Source of the DNA: an uncultured Bacteroidales bacterium
GTDB taxonomy: Bacteria; Bacteroidota; Bacteroidia; Bacteroidales; Paludibacteraceae
Assembly (NCBI GenBank): GCA_902800215.1
Contig: CADCDS010000001.1
Location: forward strand, 62,001 to 126,000
Direction: 5' to 3'
DNA length: 64,000 bases
Position numbers and translations under genes: made by a program. Numbering within the stretch: the stretch's first letter is position 1; every line of letters begins with the position of its first letter. Of this stretch, positions 31,241-40,857 are shown piece after piece. A model generated the notes under the pieces. That model saw only the letters and a program-made list of their open reading frames with translations, searched no databases and was not told the DNA's origin.

Positions 31241-34007
31241 AAAATTCTTTCGGTTTACGGCCGCAGAGCACGAAGAAGGGACAGAATTTAGGACATTTGT
31301 CTTCTTCGCACGGCGGAAAGTCGGTTGTTTGTAACACTTGTGCTACTTTCGCTTGTAAGGCCGGCATCAGTTTCTCTTGAATGGCGCTTACATCGTGAAC
31401 CGTTTCATTCTCCAGATCGAGTGTCGTCACCATATCCGTCAGTTTGCATTTGCAGAAATACAGATGCGGTTCAATAGGCAGGTGCATATCATCGTGTTGC
31501 CGCACGGCTTCGGAGTAGATCAGCGTCTGCCGTACATAACCTTTGTCTTCACTTTCCATCAAGTCCTCCCATGTAGCCGACATCTTTTTGGCATGCGTGG
31601 TGTCGGAATACGAACCGGATTTATAATCTACAACACGTAAGTGTTGATCGTCTTCCGGACCGAATATATCCAGTCGATCGACACGTCCGCCGGTAAGCAC
31701 CTTACCCACTCCTTCAATCGGCACGTCAAACAGGCGATCTTGCTCTAACAAATGAATCTGCAAACCCGTCTTGGCGTCTTCTCGGTCACGCTCTAAGATA
31801 TTGGATACATAGCCTTTGATGACCACATTCTCCGATGCATGTTCTTCGGGCTTATACAGGTTTTCCTCTTCGTTCATAATCCGGTAGGCCTCCATCAGCG
31901 CCTCATTCATCTTGGCTTCATCGGTACGGATTGCCTCGATTTCATCGGGAGAAACACGTACCGGCACTTTGTTATCGCATTGCAGATAGTTCTTATAGAT
32001 ATGCTCCATCATATGATGAACGAACGAACCCATCGTAGCGGCATTGAAGAGCACTTCCTTCTCATCTTTCGGCCGTACACCGCGGATATACTGGAAATAA
32101 AACGAGCGGGGACAAGCGATAAACGTATTAAGCGCCGAAGGCGAGATGAGATAACGTTTGCCGTCTGCACGACGCAGGACACCGGTTTCGTCCTTTGTTA
32201 ACATACTTAACAAAGAGACATTGGAGATTGGAGATTGGAGATTGGATATTTCTGTCAGTTTGGCATCTTCCTGCAGGGTATATTGTTGCACGGTGAACTC
32301 CTCCGAATAGAGCAGCTGCATCACAAACCGCGACATCCCTTTGCCGCCTTCTGCACTCTGCGCATTGGCGTACATAAGCGTTGCCTGACCGGTACGGTTC
32401 AACAGACGGAAGAAGTTATACGCATAAACCGTCGCCCGTTCATCCGGCGTCTGCATATGATAGGTCTTACGCAGATAGAAGGGGATGAAGGACAAGTCAT
32501 TCTGCCGTTGGGGCAGCACACCTTCTTCCACGTTCAATATCAGCAATCTGTCAAAATCCAACAGACGCGTTTCGAGTACACCCATCACTTGGATATCCGT
32601 CACCGGTTCGCCATGGAACGGCATCGTCACACTCTCCATCGTGCGGCGGATCAGCAGACGCAGTAACTTCAACGTAAACGGCACGTCTCCCAACCCATTC
32701 TCCACCAAAGAACGCATCTGATGGATGATCTTATGCACCTGGTACTCCGATTCCAGCGCCAATAACTCTTGCCAGGATAAAGGTGATTGGTCTTCTTCCG
32801 ATTTCTTGGGGAAGATAGCCTGTAATAATTCCTCGATGAAATCGGGAGAAGCAAGATCCTCCGCATGTCCTCTTACATGCTCATTGAGCCACACCAGTAC
32901 ACGCGCATAGATGGCGGTGTTACGCAACGGAAAACCTTTTGTGATATTAACCGGTGACTTTTCACCATCCACCGTAATCGCCGGTAACGCATAGATAACC
33001 GGTTCTAACATCGTCTCATCGCAGATGACGACACCCACTTTCTGGCCCTTCGCCGTATAGTTCTCCAGTAACCACCGGTGTACATACTGCGCCTGGGATT
33101 CTCGAGAACTACATTCGATAAGGGTTACGGGGGACGGGTTACGGGTTACGGGAGATTGGAGATTTTTACCTCCTAAAATATCCCTATTCTGCTTGGTGAA
33201 TGAGAAAGCTTTCTCATTGGTCTGGAAATTCGGCACGTAGTCCCAGAAGAAGAGCGCCTGGTCATTGTCTCTGAGCCGCAGCATCAGATCCCGTTCCACC
33301 GGTAAGAGGTAGTTAAAACCCACAAAGACAAACGTGCGGCCTTGTATCTGCTGTTGCACCGACTCATCGTTCCAGTTCTCTAACACAGCACGCTGCCGCA
33401 TACCCGGATAGCCCTTTTGCTCCGCCTGCATCTGCGCTTTGAGTGCCTTGTACAATTCGTATAACTGTTCCCAAAGTGCTTCATACTGCGTCTTGACGGA
33501 GTCCCCATTCGCCATTCGTCCTTCCCCATTCGCCATCAAGGCCCTCAACCTTGACTCCGTCTCCGGATCCAGTTGCCACTGTTCCAGTTCATGGGCGGCG
33601 ATGGTGTTCTCGAAGAAATTCGGCACTTCCTCCGCCGGCATCGAGGCATCAATATTCGTGAAATCGGCCAACATCTGCCTACCCCAACCGTAGAAGAGAT
33701 CCAAGGACATTGGCTCTTGGCTTTTGGCTGTTAGCTGTTGGCGATAAATCCGATATAATCTGACTATCGTGAACAGTTCATCTTCGGCAAAGAGGGGACT
33801 GAGGTCATCCTGCAGTTGCGTCAGTGTCCGTACACGCGGTGCCCATACCGCCTGCGCATGCCGTTCCTGCTGAAGCCGCAGCAGTTCGTCTTTCAGCACC
33901 AGACCGGCACGGTGAGAGGGTAAGACCAGCGTGGTACGATTGAGCTGCTTCCACTCCATCTGATCTAAGATCGCCTCTGCTGTTTGTCGTAGAAAACTAT
34001 TGTTCAT
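31239..34007 (-). CDS. AddB-like PD-(D/E)XK nuclease/inactivated helicase
   Basis: A 922-residue partner of the AddA-like helicase in double-strand-break end resection. The N-terminal half has a helicase-like fold without a good Walker A. The C-terminal nuclease core reads GGRVDRLDIFG and LRVVDYKSG (D...DYK), and four cysteines (CPRSFYFQY upstream; CEEDKCPKFCPFFVLC at the end) match the iron-sulfur staple of AddB nucleases. It overlaps the upstream helicase gene by ATGA. Four heptamer arrays lie within it, including one with two unit families joined (33122-33163); they encode MANGEGRMANGD, LTAKSQ, SPVTRNPSPVT and SNLQSPISNV. Confidence 0.88.
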   Translation of the reverse strand: MNNSFLRQTAEAILDQMEWKQLNRTTLVLPSHRAGLVLKDELLRLQQERHAQAVWAPRVRTLTQLQDDLSPLFAEDELFTIVRLYRIYRQQLTAKSQEPMSLDLFYGWGRQMLADFTNIDASMPAEEVPNFFENTIAAHELEQWQLDPETESRLRALMANGEGRMANGDSVKTQYEALWEQLYELYKALKAQMQAEQKGYPGMRQRAVLENWNDESVQQQIQGRTFVFVGFNYLLPVERDLMLRLRDNDQALFFWDYVPNFQTNEKAFSFTKQNRDILGGKNLQSPVTRNPSPVTLIECSSRESQAQYVHRWLLENYTAKGQKVGVVICDETMLEPVIYALPAITVDGEKSPVNITKGFPLRNTAIYARVLVWLNEHVRGHAEDLASPDFIEELLQAIFPKKSEEDQSPLSWQELLALESEYQVHKIIHQMRSLVENGLGDVPFTLKLLRLLIRRTMESVTMPFHGEPVTDIQVMGVLETRLLDFDRLLILNVEEGVLPQRQNDLSFIPFYLRKTYHMQTPDERATVYAYNFFRLLNRTGQATLMYANAQSAEGGKGMSRFVMQLLYSEEFTVQQYTLQEDAKLTEISNLQSPISNVSLLSMLTKDETGVLRRADGKRYLISPSALNTFIACPRSFYFQYIRGVRPKDEKEVLFNAATMGSFVHHMMEHIYKNYLQCDNKVPVRVSPDEIEAIRTDEAKMNEALMEAYRIMNEEENLYKPEEHASENVVIKGYVSNILERDREDAKTGLQIHLLEQDRLFDVPIEGVGKVLTGGRVDRLDIFGPEDDQHLRVVDYKSGSYSDTTHAKKMSATWEDLMESEDKGYVRQTLIYSEAVRQHDDMHLPIEPHLYFCKCKLTDMVTTLDLENETVHDVSAIQEKLMPALQAKVAQVLQTTDFPPCEEDKCPKFCPFFVLCGRKPKEF
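32221..32248. repeat. Heptamer array, 4 x 7 bp (TTGGAGA), inside addB-like gene
   Basis: TTGGAGA x3, TTGGATA; encodes ISNLQSPISN. Confidence 0.88.
33122..33163. repeat. Composite heptamer array, 6 x 7 bp, two families
   Basis: GGGTTAC, GGGGGAC, GGGTTAC, GGGTTAC, GGGAGAT, TGGAGAT. The GGGTTAC family passes into the GGAGATT family without a change of phase; encodes LQSPVTRNPSPVT. Confidence 0.88.
33505..33539. repeat. Heptamer array, 5 x 7 bp (CCATTCG), inside addB-like gene
   Basis: CCATTCG, CCATTCG, TCCTTCC, CCATTCG, CCATCAA; encodes MANGEGRMANGD. Confidence 0.85.
33710..33744. repeat. Heptamer array, 5 x 7 bp (TTGGCTG), inside addB-like gene
   Basis: TTGGCTC, TTGGCTT, TTGGCTG, TTAGCTG, TTGGCGA; encodes RQQLTAKSQEP. 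Confidence 0.82.
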
Positions 34008-37000
34008 TTGACCTCCTCCAGTTTATTTTTTCGTGCGTACCAAAGGTAACCGCGAACAGGATTATAACCTATCCTTCGCAGTGCCTCTTTATATTCGTTC
34101 ACCTGCGTGTGGTATTTCTTATCCGGATGTTCTCCGAACTTATAGTCCAGCACAATGGCTTCATGGGTAACGGGATTAATCATCACACGGTCCGGCCGCA
34201 ACTCCCGTTGGTCGATATAGATCGCTTCTTCGAGCCGCAGCTCCCATGGTGCGGTGAACCAGTCTTTCATCTGCTCGTTGCCTTGCCATGACGATGAAAT
34301 CAGCGCTTTTAATTCCTCCCGTTGTGCTTTATCCTTGATCTCACCGCTGCTCTCAAACATATCGAGTACGGCATCCAGTTCCTCGGCTTTTCGTACATGC
34401 GCAAAGATCTCATGGCAGAGCGTTCCTTCATCCATACGTGCCACACGGCGGTAGGCTTCATCGCCATAATCGGTGTATAACGCACCTTCCTGGGACTGCA
34501 CGAACTGCACTTGTTTTCCATCCGACCATAGTTCAGCAGTGAAGGGGTTACGGGTTACGGGTGACGGGTTACCGCTCGCCTTTATCACCGGTGTTCCTAC
34601 TTCGTAGTCATCGGCACCGGCAAAGTCCATGATATAGCGTCCTACGTGGTTACAGGTGCCCATGACGCCGTTGACCGTAACGGGATAGGAAGTATAGACA
34701 AAGAGGTTATCTTCCGCCCGAGTGAGCGCCACATAAAGCATATTGAGATTATCAATCCGCATGTTGGCATGCTCCTCCTCATGGGCCTGAGCATACGCCG
34801 AATCACCCATCTCCGGTCCGTCTTGAATGGGCACATAATCATCGCCCATATTTAGTTCCGGCGCCACCGGACACCACACTTTCTGCGGATGCCGTCCGGC
34901 TTCTTTAGGCCACATGCAGAACGGCACGAACAGCGTCTGCGCCTGCAGGCCTTTGCTGGCATGGACGGTCATGATACGGATGGCATCAGAGGACGTAGCC
35001 GGAATAGCTTTGGCATGCATGGTGTCTTCCCAATACGTGAGGAAATCCTCCTTGCTGCTGCCATACACGCCTACGTACGCCCGTGTGCGATCCAATAAGT
35101 TATTGAGATACGCCGTCTCCGAACCGTGGTACTGGCCGTTCGCATCACAAAGCAGGATACGGATCAATTCACTGATGGTTTCAAAAAGCGGCGTATCGGG
35201 TGTGATGGAGGAACGTATTTGTTCGATGAAACCGATAGAACCTGTACGCATCTCGATATACAAAGCCGCCACTAAATCGTTTTTCACCAGCACTCTCAGT
35301 CCGGCGATGACCAGTTGTACATCTGCCGACGCTTCGAGTACATAACTGTCTGCACTGACCACCGGATAAGGCGACAGGTCACAGATGAGGTTCGCTTCTT
35401 TCTTCTCACGCACGAGGATCAGGATATCCGATAGGCGCGTTCCTTTTTCTACCATTTCCCCGATGCGGTCAAACATATAGAGCGCCATTTCCTCTTTCGT
35501 TCCTTTTGGAAAGGCTTTGAACTGCACATACCCGCCGGGTTTCTTGTCCGCCTGGTAGAACTGCGCTAACTTCTCCTCCTTATATCCTTCTGAATAGATA
35601 CGCTCGGGTGCTCCGTCTTTGCGGATGATACGATCGAACAGAGAGAGATTGAATTTCACCACTTCTTCGGAACTGCGGAAGTTTTGAGTAAGCGATTGGA
35701 ACTTTTTGTTCAATCGTTCCCCATTCGCCGTTAGCCTTTCGCCATTCGCCGTTAAACCGTCCATGATATGCCAGTCTCCGTTTCGCCAACGGTAGATAGA
35801 CTGCTTGATATCGCCTACCACGAGCAGGGTGTGACCGGCACCGGCCAGCACATCTTCAAGGAGTTTCCGGATGACAGACCACTGCAGTTGGCTTGTATCC
35901 TGAAACTCATCCATCAGCACATGTTTGTACCGGATACCGGCTTTCTCCAAGATAAAGTCGGCATCGCCTTCGCGTAAGGCCTTGCTGAGCGTACCGGCTG
36001 TTCGTGCCAGCAGGGCGCAGTTGGCTTCCGCCAGATTACGTTGGATGAGTGCCTGAAGGGACGTCATCAGTTCCTGATCACGTGAAAAACGGATGGTGAG
36101 TTGCAGCGTATTATATCTTCGCCCTACCCGCGCCGCCAGTTCCGTCGCCTGCGCCATCTCATCGGCATTACAACTCTTCTCACTCACACCACGAAAACGG
36201 TCTCTGACCGGTACACTCTCCGGATCGGCTACACTGCGTTTGAGACGCTCGAAAGCGGCGGTCGTATTTCGGTTATAGGACTCAGGATTACAGTGTTTGA
36301 GCAAGTCTTTGAGTTCCCGGAACGAAGGATCGTTGGCCCATTGTTCCTCGATCGCCTTGCGTCTGCGTTCGATAGCCGCAGCATCAAAAAGAATCTGACC
36401 GTCTGCATCCAGCACCTGCACCGATTCGTTATACAGTTCCTTGGCCATGGCGCAGAGACTTTCCCTCACATCCCAATGACTCTCCTGATCGAGTTTAAGA
36501 CGCATATATTCCTCCATGATCGCCCGGTCAGCAGGCGTCATGTCGGTGGTTAACAACTGATCCACCGCCTGGCGTATCACATGGTCAATGTCCAGTTCGG
36601 TATTCAGTCCGGCACTCATCTGCAGCACACCGGCCAGACCGCTGAGCAGGGTCTGGAGAAAAGCGTCGATCGTCATGACGTGCACATTATCATAGTCCAA
36701 GAGCATGCGTTTGAAACATTCCCCTGCGCGCTGCGCCAGCAGTTCTTGAGGTGCTTCCGCATCACGCAGCATGAACTGCCGGGCACGATTCAGGAAATCC
36801 TCTTCCTGACCTTGCGAGATACCATGCAGGTACTTGATGATACGCTCACTCATCTCCGACGTCGCCTTGTTGGTAAACGTAATAGCGAGAATAGAGCGAT
36901 AGTCTTCACCGGACAGCAACAGACCTACATAATACGCTGCTAAGGTATAGGTCTTACCCGTTCCTGCCGATGCCTTACACACCGTCACCGGACGATTTAT

Positions 37001-37018
37001 GTCGATTAATTGATCCAT
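34004..37018 (-). CDS. AddA-like UvrD/Rep-family helicase-nuclease
   Basis: A 1004-residue superfamily 1A helicase. Motifs: KASAGTGKTYTLAAYY (Walker A), ITFTNKATSEM, the DEFQDTSQLQW box (motif II), VGDIKQSIYRWRNGD (motif III) and the late VALTRAEDNLFVYTS. A C-terminal PD-(D/E)XK domain follows (EAIVLDYKFGE). With the AddB-like protein it would process DNA ends for recombination. The ATG at 37018 (MDQLIDINRPVTVCKAS) fits the promoter at 37037-37068; the longer frame to 37171 runs through it. Two heptamer arrays encode LTANGERLTANGERL (between motif III and the next block) and GNPSPVTRNPFT. Confidence 0.92.
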   Translation of the reverse strand: MDQLIDINRPVTVCKASAGTGKTYTLAAYYVGLLLSGEDYRSILAITFTNKATSEMSERIIKYLHGISQGQEEDFLNRARQFMLRDAEAPQELLAQRAGECFKRMLLDYDNVHVMTIDAFLQTLLSGLAGVLQMSAGLNTELDIDHVIRQAVDQLLTTDMTPADRAIMEEYMRLKLDQESHWDVRESLCAMAKELYNESVQVLDADGQILFDAAAIERRRKAIEEQWANDPSFRELKDLLKHCNPESYNRNTTAAFERLKRSVADPESVPVRDRFRGVSEKSCNADEMAQATELAARVGRRYNTLQLTIRFSRDQELMTSLQALIQRNLAEANCALLARTAGTLSKALREGDADFILEKAGIRYKHVLMDEFQDTSQLQWSVIRKLLEDVLAGAGHTLLVVGDIKQSIYRWRNGDWHIMDGLTANGERLTANGERLNKKFQSLTQNFRSSEEVVKFNLSLFDRIIRKDGAPERIYSEGYKEEKLAQFYQADKKPGGYVQFKAFPKGTKEEMALYMFDRIGEMVEKGTRLSDILILVREKKEANLICDLSPYPVVSADSYVLEASADVQLVIAGLRVLVKNDLVAALYIEMRTGSIGFIEQIRSSITPDTPLFETISELIRILLCDANGQYHGSETAYLNNLLDRTRAYVGVYGSSKEDFLTYWEDTMHAKAIPATSSDAIRIMTVHASKGLQAQTLFVPFCMWPKEAGRHPQKVWCPVAPELNMGDDYVPIQDGPEMGDSAYAQAHEEEHANMRIDNLNMLYVALTRAEDNLFVYTSYPVTVNGVMGTCNHVGRYIMDFAGADDYEVGTPVIKASGNPSPVTRNPFTAELWSDGKQVQFVQSQEGALYTDYGDEAYRRVARMDEGTLCHEIFAHVRKAEELDAVLDMFESSGEIKDKAQREELKALISSSWQGNEQMKDWFTAPWELRLEEAIYIDQRELRPDRVMINPVTHEAIVLDYKFGEHPDKKYHTQVNEYKEALRRIGYNPVRGYLWYARKNKLEEVK
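34545..34572. repeat. Heptamer array, 4 x 7 bp (GGGTTAC), inside addA-like gene
   Basis: GGGTTAC, GGGTTAC, GGGTGAC, GGGTTAC; encodes GNPSPVTRNP. Confidence 0.88.
35721..35755. repeat. Heptamer array, 5 x 7 bp (CCATTCG/CCGTTAG), inside addA-like gene
   Basis: CCATTCG, CCGTTAG, CCTTTCG, CCATTCG, CCGTTAA; encodes LTANGERLTANGE. Confidence 0.85.
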
Positions 37019-37036
37019 ACTAACGATTTTGCGGCG

Positions 37037-37068
37037 CAAAATTACAAAAAAAAATTGATATATGCAAA
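37037..37068 (-). promoter_or_regulatory. Promoter of the addA-addB-like operon
   Basis: Minus strand: TTTGCATATATCA (37068-37056), T-run, TAATTTTG (37044-37037), 19 bp before the ATG. Confidence 0.85.
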
Positions 37069-37113
37069 TAATTGGAAAGAAAAATAAAAAAATAGAAAAA
37101 AATGCCTGCGCAC

Positions 37114-37144
37114 TTGCATATGTCAGAAAAAAGCAGTACCTTTG
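37114..37144 (+). promoter_or_regulatory. Promoter of the 2-hydroxyacid dehydrogenase operon
   Basis: TTGCATATGTCA (37114-37125), TACCTTTG (37137-37144); the -7 element opens the palindrome ACCTTTGC-ACTC-GCAAAGGT. Confidence 0.88.
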
Positions 37145-37164
37145 CACTCGCAAAGGTTTTGAAT

Positions 37165-38073
37165 ATGACAATAGCTTTTACGACACAATTACCGAAAGAG
37201 GGCTTCAAACGATTGGAAGGCCATCTGCTGGACGCACCGAAAGAGGAAGCGGAGGTGCTGGTGAGTACGTTTGATTACAAGGTGACGAAACAGATGATAG
37301 ACGCGATGCCGAAGTTAAGACTGATTGCTAATTTCGGCGCTGGATACAATAACATCGACGTGGAGGCCTGCAAGGAACGAGGAATACGGGTGACGAATAC
37401 ACCGCAGCCGGTGATCGAGCCTACTGCCGAATTGGCCTTTGCGCTAATGATCGATATCGCTCGTCGCGTCTCGGAATTTGACCGGAAGGTAAGAGCCGGT
37501 CAAGCCGTATTCGGGGTAATGAACAACCTGAGTCATTCGTTATACGGCAAGACATTAGGGATCTTAGGCATGGGTCGGATTGGTCAGGCATTGGCTCGCA
37601 GAGCAAAGGCAAGCGGCATGCGGATCATCTACTATAACCGTCATCGTTTGTCCGATGAAATCGAGCAAATCTACGATGCTACGTACGTCGATTTTCAGAC
37701 GTTGTTGCAGGATAGTGATTTTTTGAGTCTGAACCTGCCCTATACGCCCGAGGTGCATCATATCATCGGCAAACCGGAGTTAGGCATGATGAAACGCAGT
37801 GCGTACCTGATTAATACCGCACGCGGTGCACATGTGGATGAGGCAGCTTTGGTGGAAGCATTGAAGAGCGGCATCATCGCCGGAGCCGCGATGGATGTAT
37901 ATGAACACGAACCTGCGGTTTCACCGGAACTTTTGGACTTACCGAACGTGGTGCTGTCGCCGCATACGGGAACGGGTACCTGGGAAGGCAGGATAGCTAT
38001 GTGCGAGAATGTATGCGACAACATCATCGCTTTTGAACAGAAGGAAATTAATAAAATGAATATCGTATTATGA
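37165..38073 (+). CDS. D-isomer-specific 2-hydroxyacid dehydrogenase
   Basis: A 302-residue NAD-dependent dehydrogenase of the GyaR/SerA/LdhA superfamily. The cofactor fold is marked by LGILGMGRIGQALARRA (about residue 137); catalytic residues are R in LINTARGAHVDE, E in YEHEP, and H in LSPHTGTGTW. The catalytic region reads LSPHTGTGTWEG in place of the common PHIGSAT. Substrate is not evident: glyoxylate/hydroxypyruvate reduction is the usual guess for this length. ATG at 37165 lies 20 bp past the -7 element. The gene starts an operon of six genes with overlapping ends. Confidence 0.9.
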   Translation: MTIAFTTQLPKEGFKRLEGHLLDAPKEEAEVLVSTFDYKVTKQMIDAMPKLRLIANFGAGYNNIDVEACKERGIRVTNTPQPVIEPTAELAFALMIDIARRVSEFDRKVRAGQAVFGVMNNLSHSLYGKTLGILGMGRIGQALARRAKASGMRIIYYNRHRLSDEIEQIYDATYVDFQTLLQDSDFLSLNLPYTPEVHHIIGKPELGMMKRSAYLINTARGAHVDEAALVEALKSGIIAGAAMDVYEHEPAVSPELLDLPNVVLSPHTGTGTWEGRIAMCENVCDNIIAFEQKEINKMNIVL

Positions 38074-38591
38074 AGAAACTTTTGATGATGGCAGCAGTGG
38101 CTATGATGGTAGCCGGCTGCGGAATGTTAAAGAACGGAAGTAATGCAACCGCAAGCAGTCAGCAGACAGCAGCAAGCAGTCAGCAGCAGACGGCAGTTAA
38201 TGCCGGTCAAGGAGCCGGAAAGGCGTTGTTGGCATTGTATAACCAGTACAAGGCAGACGGCAACAAGTATGACTACAAGAACATGCAGAACGCATTGAAC
38301 ACCGTGACTCTGATTGCTAACTGCGAAGGACTGAAATCCAATTACAAGGACAAAGAGTATCTGAAGGATTTCGGTAAAGGTTTGATCTCTTCTTCTTTAG
38401 GTCTGGTGAATCAGAGCAATGTGGAGACGGTGACGAACAGTCTGGTGACGATGGTGAAAGAAAACGAAACCGTACAAAACGCTACGCAGACGGCACAGAA
38501 CACCGCTAACACGGCAGCCGGTTACGCCAATACCGCCTCCCAATACGCAGGCGCCATCAGTTCGTTACTCAGTGCATTTGGAGGGAAGTAA
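38070..38591 (+). CDS. Lipoprotein of unknown function
   Basis: A 173-residue protein with a lipoprotein signal ([12 protein letters not shown], lipobox VAGC). After a Ser/Gln/Ala-rich linker encoded by a 7-bp array ([15 protein letters not shown]) comes an alanine- and asparagine-rich helical domain with [19 protein letters not shown] near the end. The central segment [20 protein letters not shown] looks like the folded part. It overlaps the dehydrogenase by ATGA and pepT by TAATG. No family recognised. Confidence 0.8.
   Translation: MKKLLMMAAVAMMVAGCGMLKNGSNATASSQQTAASSQQQTAVNAGQGAGKALLALYNQYKADGNKYDYKNMQNALNTVTLIANCEGLKSNYKDKEYLKDFGKGLISSSLGLVNQSNVETVTNSLVTMVKENETVQNATQTAQNTANTAAGYANTASQYAGAISSLLSAFGGK
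38154..38188. repeat. Heptamer array, 5 x 7 bp (AGCAGTC type), coding
   Basis: AGCAGTC, AGCAGAC, AGCAGCA, AGCAGTC, AGCAGCA; encodes the Ser/Gln-rich linker of the lipoprotein. Confidence 0.8.
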
Positions 38592-39778
38592 TGAATATCA
38601 CAGATCGTTTTTTGAAATACGTATCGTTCTGCACAACGAGTGACGAGAATACGGGCATGACCCCTTCGACACCGGGTCAGATGGAGTTTGCCAAGTATCT
38701 GGCGCAGGAGTTAAAAACCATCGGTCTCACCGAGGTTTCTCTCGATGAAAACGGATATATTATGGCGACGCTGCCTGCATCAGAGGGGTTACAGGTTACG
38801 GGTGACGGGTTACCGGTAATCGGTTTCATTGCCCATATGGACACGAGTCCGGATGCCAGTGGCAAGCACATCAAAGCTTCGATCGTGAAAGCCGAAGAGC
38901 GCGATTATATTGATACGCGTTATGCCGGTCAGGACGTGATTGTAACAGACACAACGACGCTGCTCGGTGCGGACGACAAAGCCGGTATCGCTGAGATCGT
39001 AACGGCGATGGAGTATCTGGTACAACATCCGGAGATTAAGCATGGCAAGGTGCGGGTAGGCTTTACGCCGGACGAAGAGATCGGCCAAGGAGCGGATCAT
39101 TTTGACGTCAAAGCCTTCGGTTGCGATTTTGCGTACACCATGGACGGCGGTGCGATTGGTGAGTTGGAGTTCGAGAACTTCAATGCGGCATCGGCAAAAA
39201 TCAAAGTGCATGGTCTGAATGTGCATCCGGGTTACGGCTATCATAAGATGCGTAACTCCATGCGCATCGCTTACCAGATTGCCGTCATGTTACCGCGTTT
39301 CCAGACACCGGAGCATACGCAGGGTTACGAAGGATTCTACCATTTGGTAGGCATGAACGGTACCGTAGAAGAAACCACACTCAGTTACATCATCCGGGAT
39401 CATGACCGTACCCAATTCGAGTACCGTAAACGGGAATTGGAGCACTTGGTACGTAAGATTAACACCGAGTTCGGAGAAGGAACGGCGGAGATCGAGATAA
39501 AGGATCAGTACTACAACATGCGGGAGATGATCGAACCCGTCATGCACATCATCGATCTGGCCAAAGAGGCCATGACTGCCGTGGGTGTAACACCTAACGT
39601 GAAGCCGATTCGTGGCGGAACAGACGGTGCACGACTGAGTTTTGAAGGTCTGCCGTGTCCGAACATCTTTGCCGGCGGAGAGAACTTTCACAGCCGGTAC
39701 GAATACTTACCGGTACCGAGTCTTGAGGCCGCGGAACAAGTTATTTTGGAAATCATTAAAAAAGCATCAATATGTTAA
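38591..39778 (+). CDS. pepT: Peptidase T (tripeptide aminopeptidase)
   Basis: A 395-residue M20B zinc aminopeptidase that cleaves the N-terminal residue from tripeptides in the cytoplasm. Metal and catalytic residues are visible in [50 protein letters not shown], and [18 protein letters not shown] heptamer array (38786-38820) encodes [13 protein letters not shown] just before the HMDTS motif, where homologues carry a plain short strand. TAATG overlap upstream and a 7-bp overlap with gcvT downstream. Confidence 0.95.
   Translation: MNITDRFLKYVSFCTTSDENTGMTPSTPGQMEFAKYLAQELKTIGLTEVSLDENGYIMATLPASEGLQVTGDGLPVIGFIAHMDTSPDASGKHIKASIVKAEERDYIDTRYAGQDVIVTDTTTLLGADDKAGIAEIVTAMEYLVQHPEIKHGKVRVGFTPDEEIGQGADHFDVKAFGCDFAYTMDGGAIGELEFENFNAASAKIKVHGLNVHPGYGYHKMRNSMRIAYQIAVMLPRFQTPEHTQGYEGFYHLVGMNGTVEETTLSYIIRDHDRTQFEYRKRELEHLVRKINTEFGEGTAEIEIKDQYYNMREMIEPVMHIIDLAKEAMTAVGVTPNVKPIRGGTDGARLSFEGLPCPNIFAGGENFHSRYEYLPVPSLEAAEQVILEIIKKASIC
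38786..38820. repeat. Heptamer array, 5 x 7 bp (GGGTTAC), inside pepT
   Basis: GGGTTAC, AGGTTAC, GGGTGAC, GGGTTAC, CGGTAAT; encodes [12 protein letters not shown]. Confidence 0.85.
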
Positions 39779-40857
39779 AAACAACACCGTTTACCGACAT
39801 CCATATTGCCTTAGGCGCAAAGATGGCGGAGTTTGCAGGCTTTAATATGCCTATTCAATATCCTACGGGTATTAACCAAGAGCACATGATCGTTCGGGAG
39901 GGCGTAGGTGTGTTCGATGTAAGTCATATGGGTGAGTTCTGGGTAAAAGGCGAGAAAGCCTTGGATTTCTTGCAGTACATTACCACCAATGACCTGAGTA
40001 TTATCGCAGCCGGCAAGGCGCAGTACACCTGCATGCCGAACGGTAAAGGCGGTATCGTGGATGACCTGATTATTTACAAATACTCGACCACCAAGTACCT
40101 CATGGTGGTCAATGCCGGAAATATCGACAAGGACTGGGCATGGGTGAACAAGATCGCTGAGGAGAAATTCAATGGTGCCGATCTGAAACTGGAAAACGCT
40201 TCTAACCGTTATGGCCAATTGGCAGTACAAGGACCGAAAGCAACGGAACTGCTGCAACTGCTGACGGATGCAGACCTCAAATCCATTGACTACTATGCCT
40301 TCCGGGAGTGGAGTTTTGCCGGTGTGCAGGGAGTGATCCTGAGTAACACCGGTTACACCGGTGCCGGTGGATTCGAACTCTATTTCCCGGCGGAAAAGGG
40401 CAAACAGATCTGGGATGCCCTGTTTGAAGTAGGCAAACCCTTTGGTCTGGCACCGATCGGTTTGGGTGCTCGTGACAGTTTGCGTCTGGAGAAATGGTAC
40501 TGTCTGTACGGTCACGATATCGATGATACGACGTCACCTTTAGAAGCCGGTTTAGGATGGATCACGAAGTTAGATGCCAAGGATTTCATTGACCGTGATT
40601 TCCTCAAAGCACAGAAAGCGGAAGGCGTGAAACGCAAACTCGTTCACTTCGAGTGTCTGGACCGTGCGATACCGCGTAACGGTTACGAGATCTGCAACGA
40701 AGCAGGTGAGGTGATCGGTAACGTGACATCCGGTATCATGCTGCCGAACACGAAAGTAGGTATCGGCATGGGATACGTGAAAACCGAATACGCGAAGAAA
40801 GAGAATATCATCTATATCCGGATACGAGAGAAACTCGTACCGGCCAAAGAGGTGTAA
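39772..40857 (+). CDS. gcvT: Aminomethyltransferase (glycine cleavage system T protein)
   Basis: A 361-residue folate-dependent enzyme that releases ammonia from the aminomethyl-lipoyl H protein and forms methylene-THF. Signatures: [45 protein letters not shown], and [20 protein letters not shown], then the C-terminal barrel. Length is typical. The other glycine-cleavage genes are not in the window, so gcvT is separated from gcvH/gcvP here. It starts 7 bp inside the end of pepT and ends with TAATG into the patatin gene. Confidence 0.95.
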   Translation: MLKTTPFTDIHIALGAKMAEFAGFNMPIQYPTGINQEHMIVREGVGVFDVSHMGEFWVKGEKALDFLQYITTNDLSIIAAGKAQYTCMPNGKGGIVDDLIIYKYSTTKYLMVVNAGNIDKDWAWVNKIAEEKFNGADLKLENASNRYGQLAVQGPKATELLQLLTDADLKSIDYYAFREWSFAGVQGVILSNTGYTGAGGFELYFPAEKGKQIWDALFEVGKPFGLAPIGLGARDSLRLEKWYCLYGHDIDDTTSPLEAGLGWITKLDAKDFIDRDFLKAQKAEGVKRKLVHFECLDRAIPRNGYEICNEAGEVIGNVTSGIMLPNTKVGIGMGYVKTEYAKKENIIYIRIREKLVPAKEV

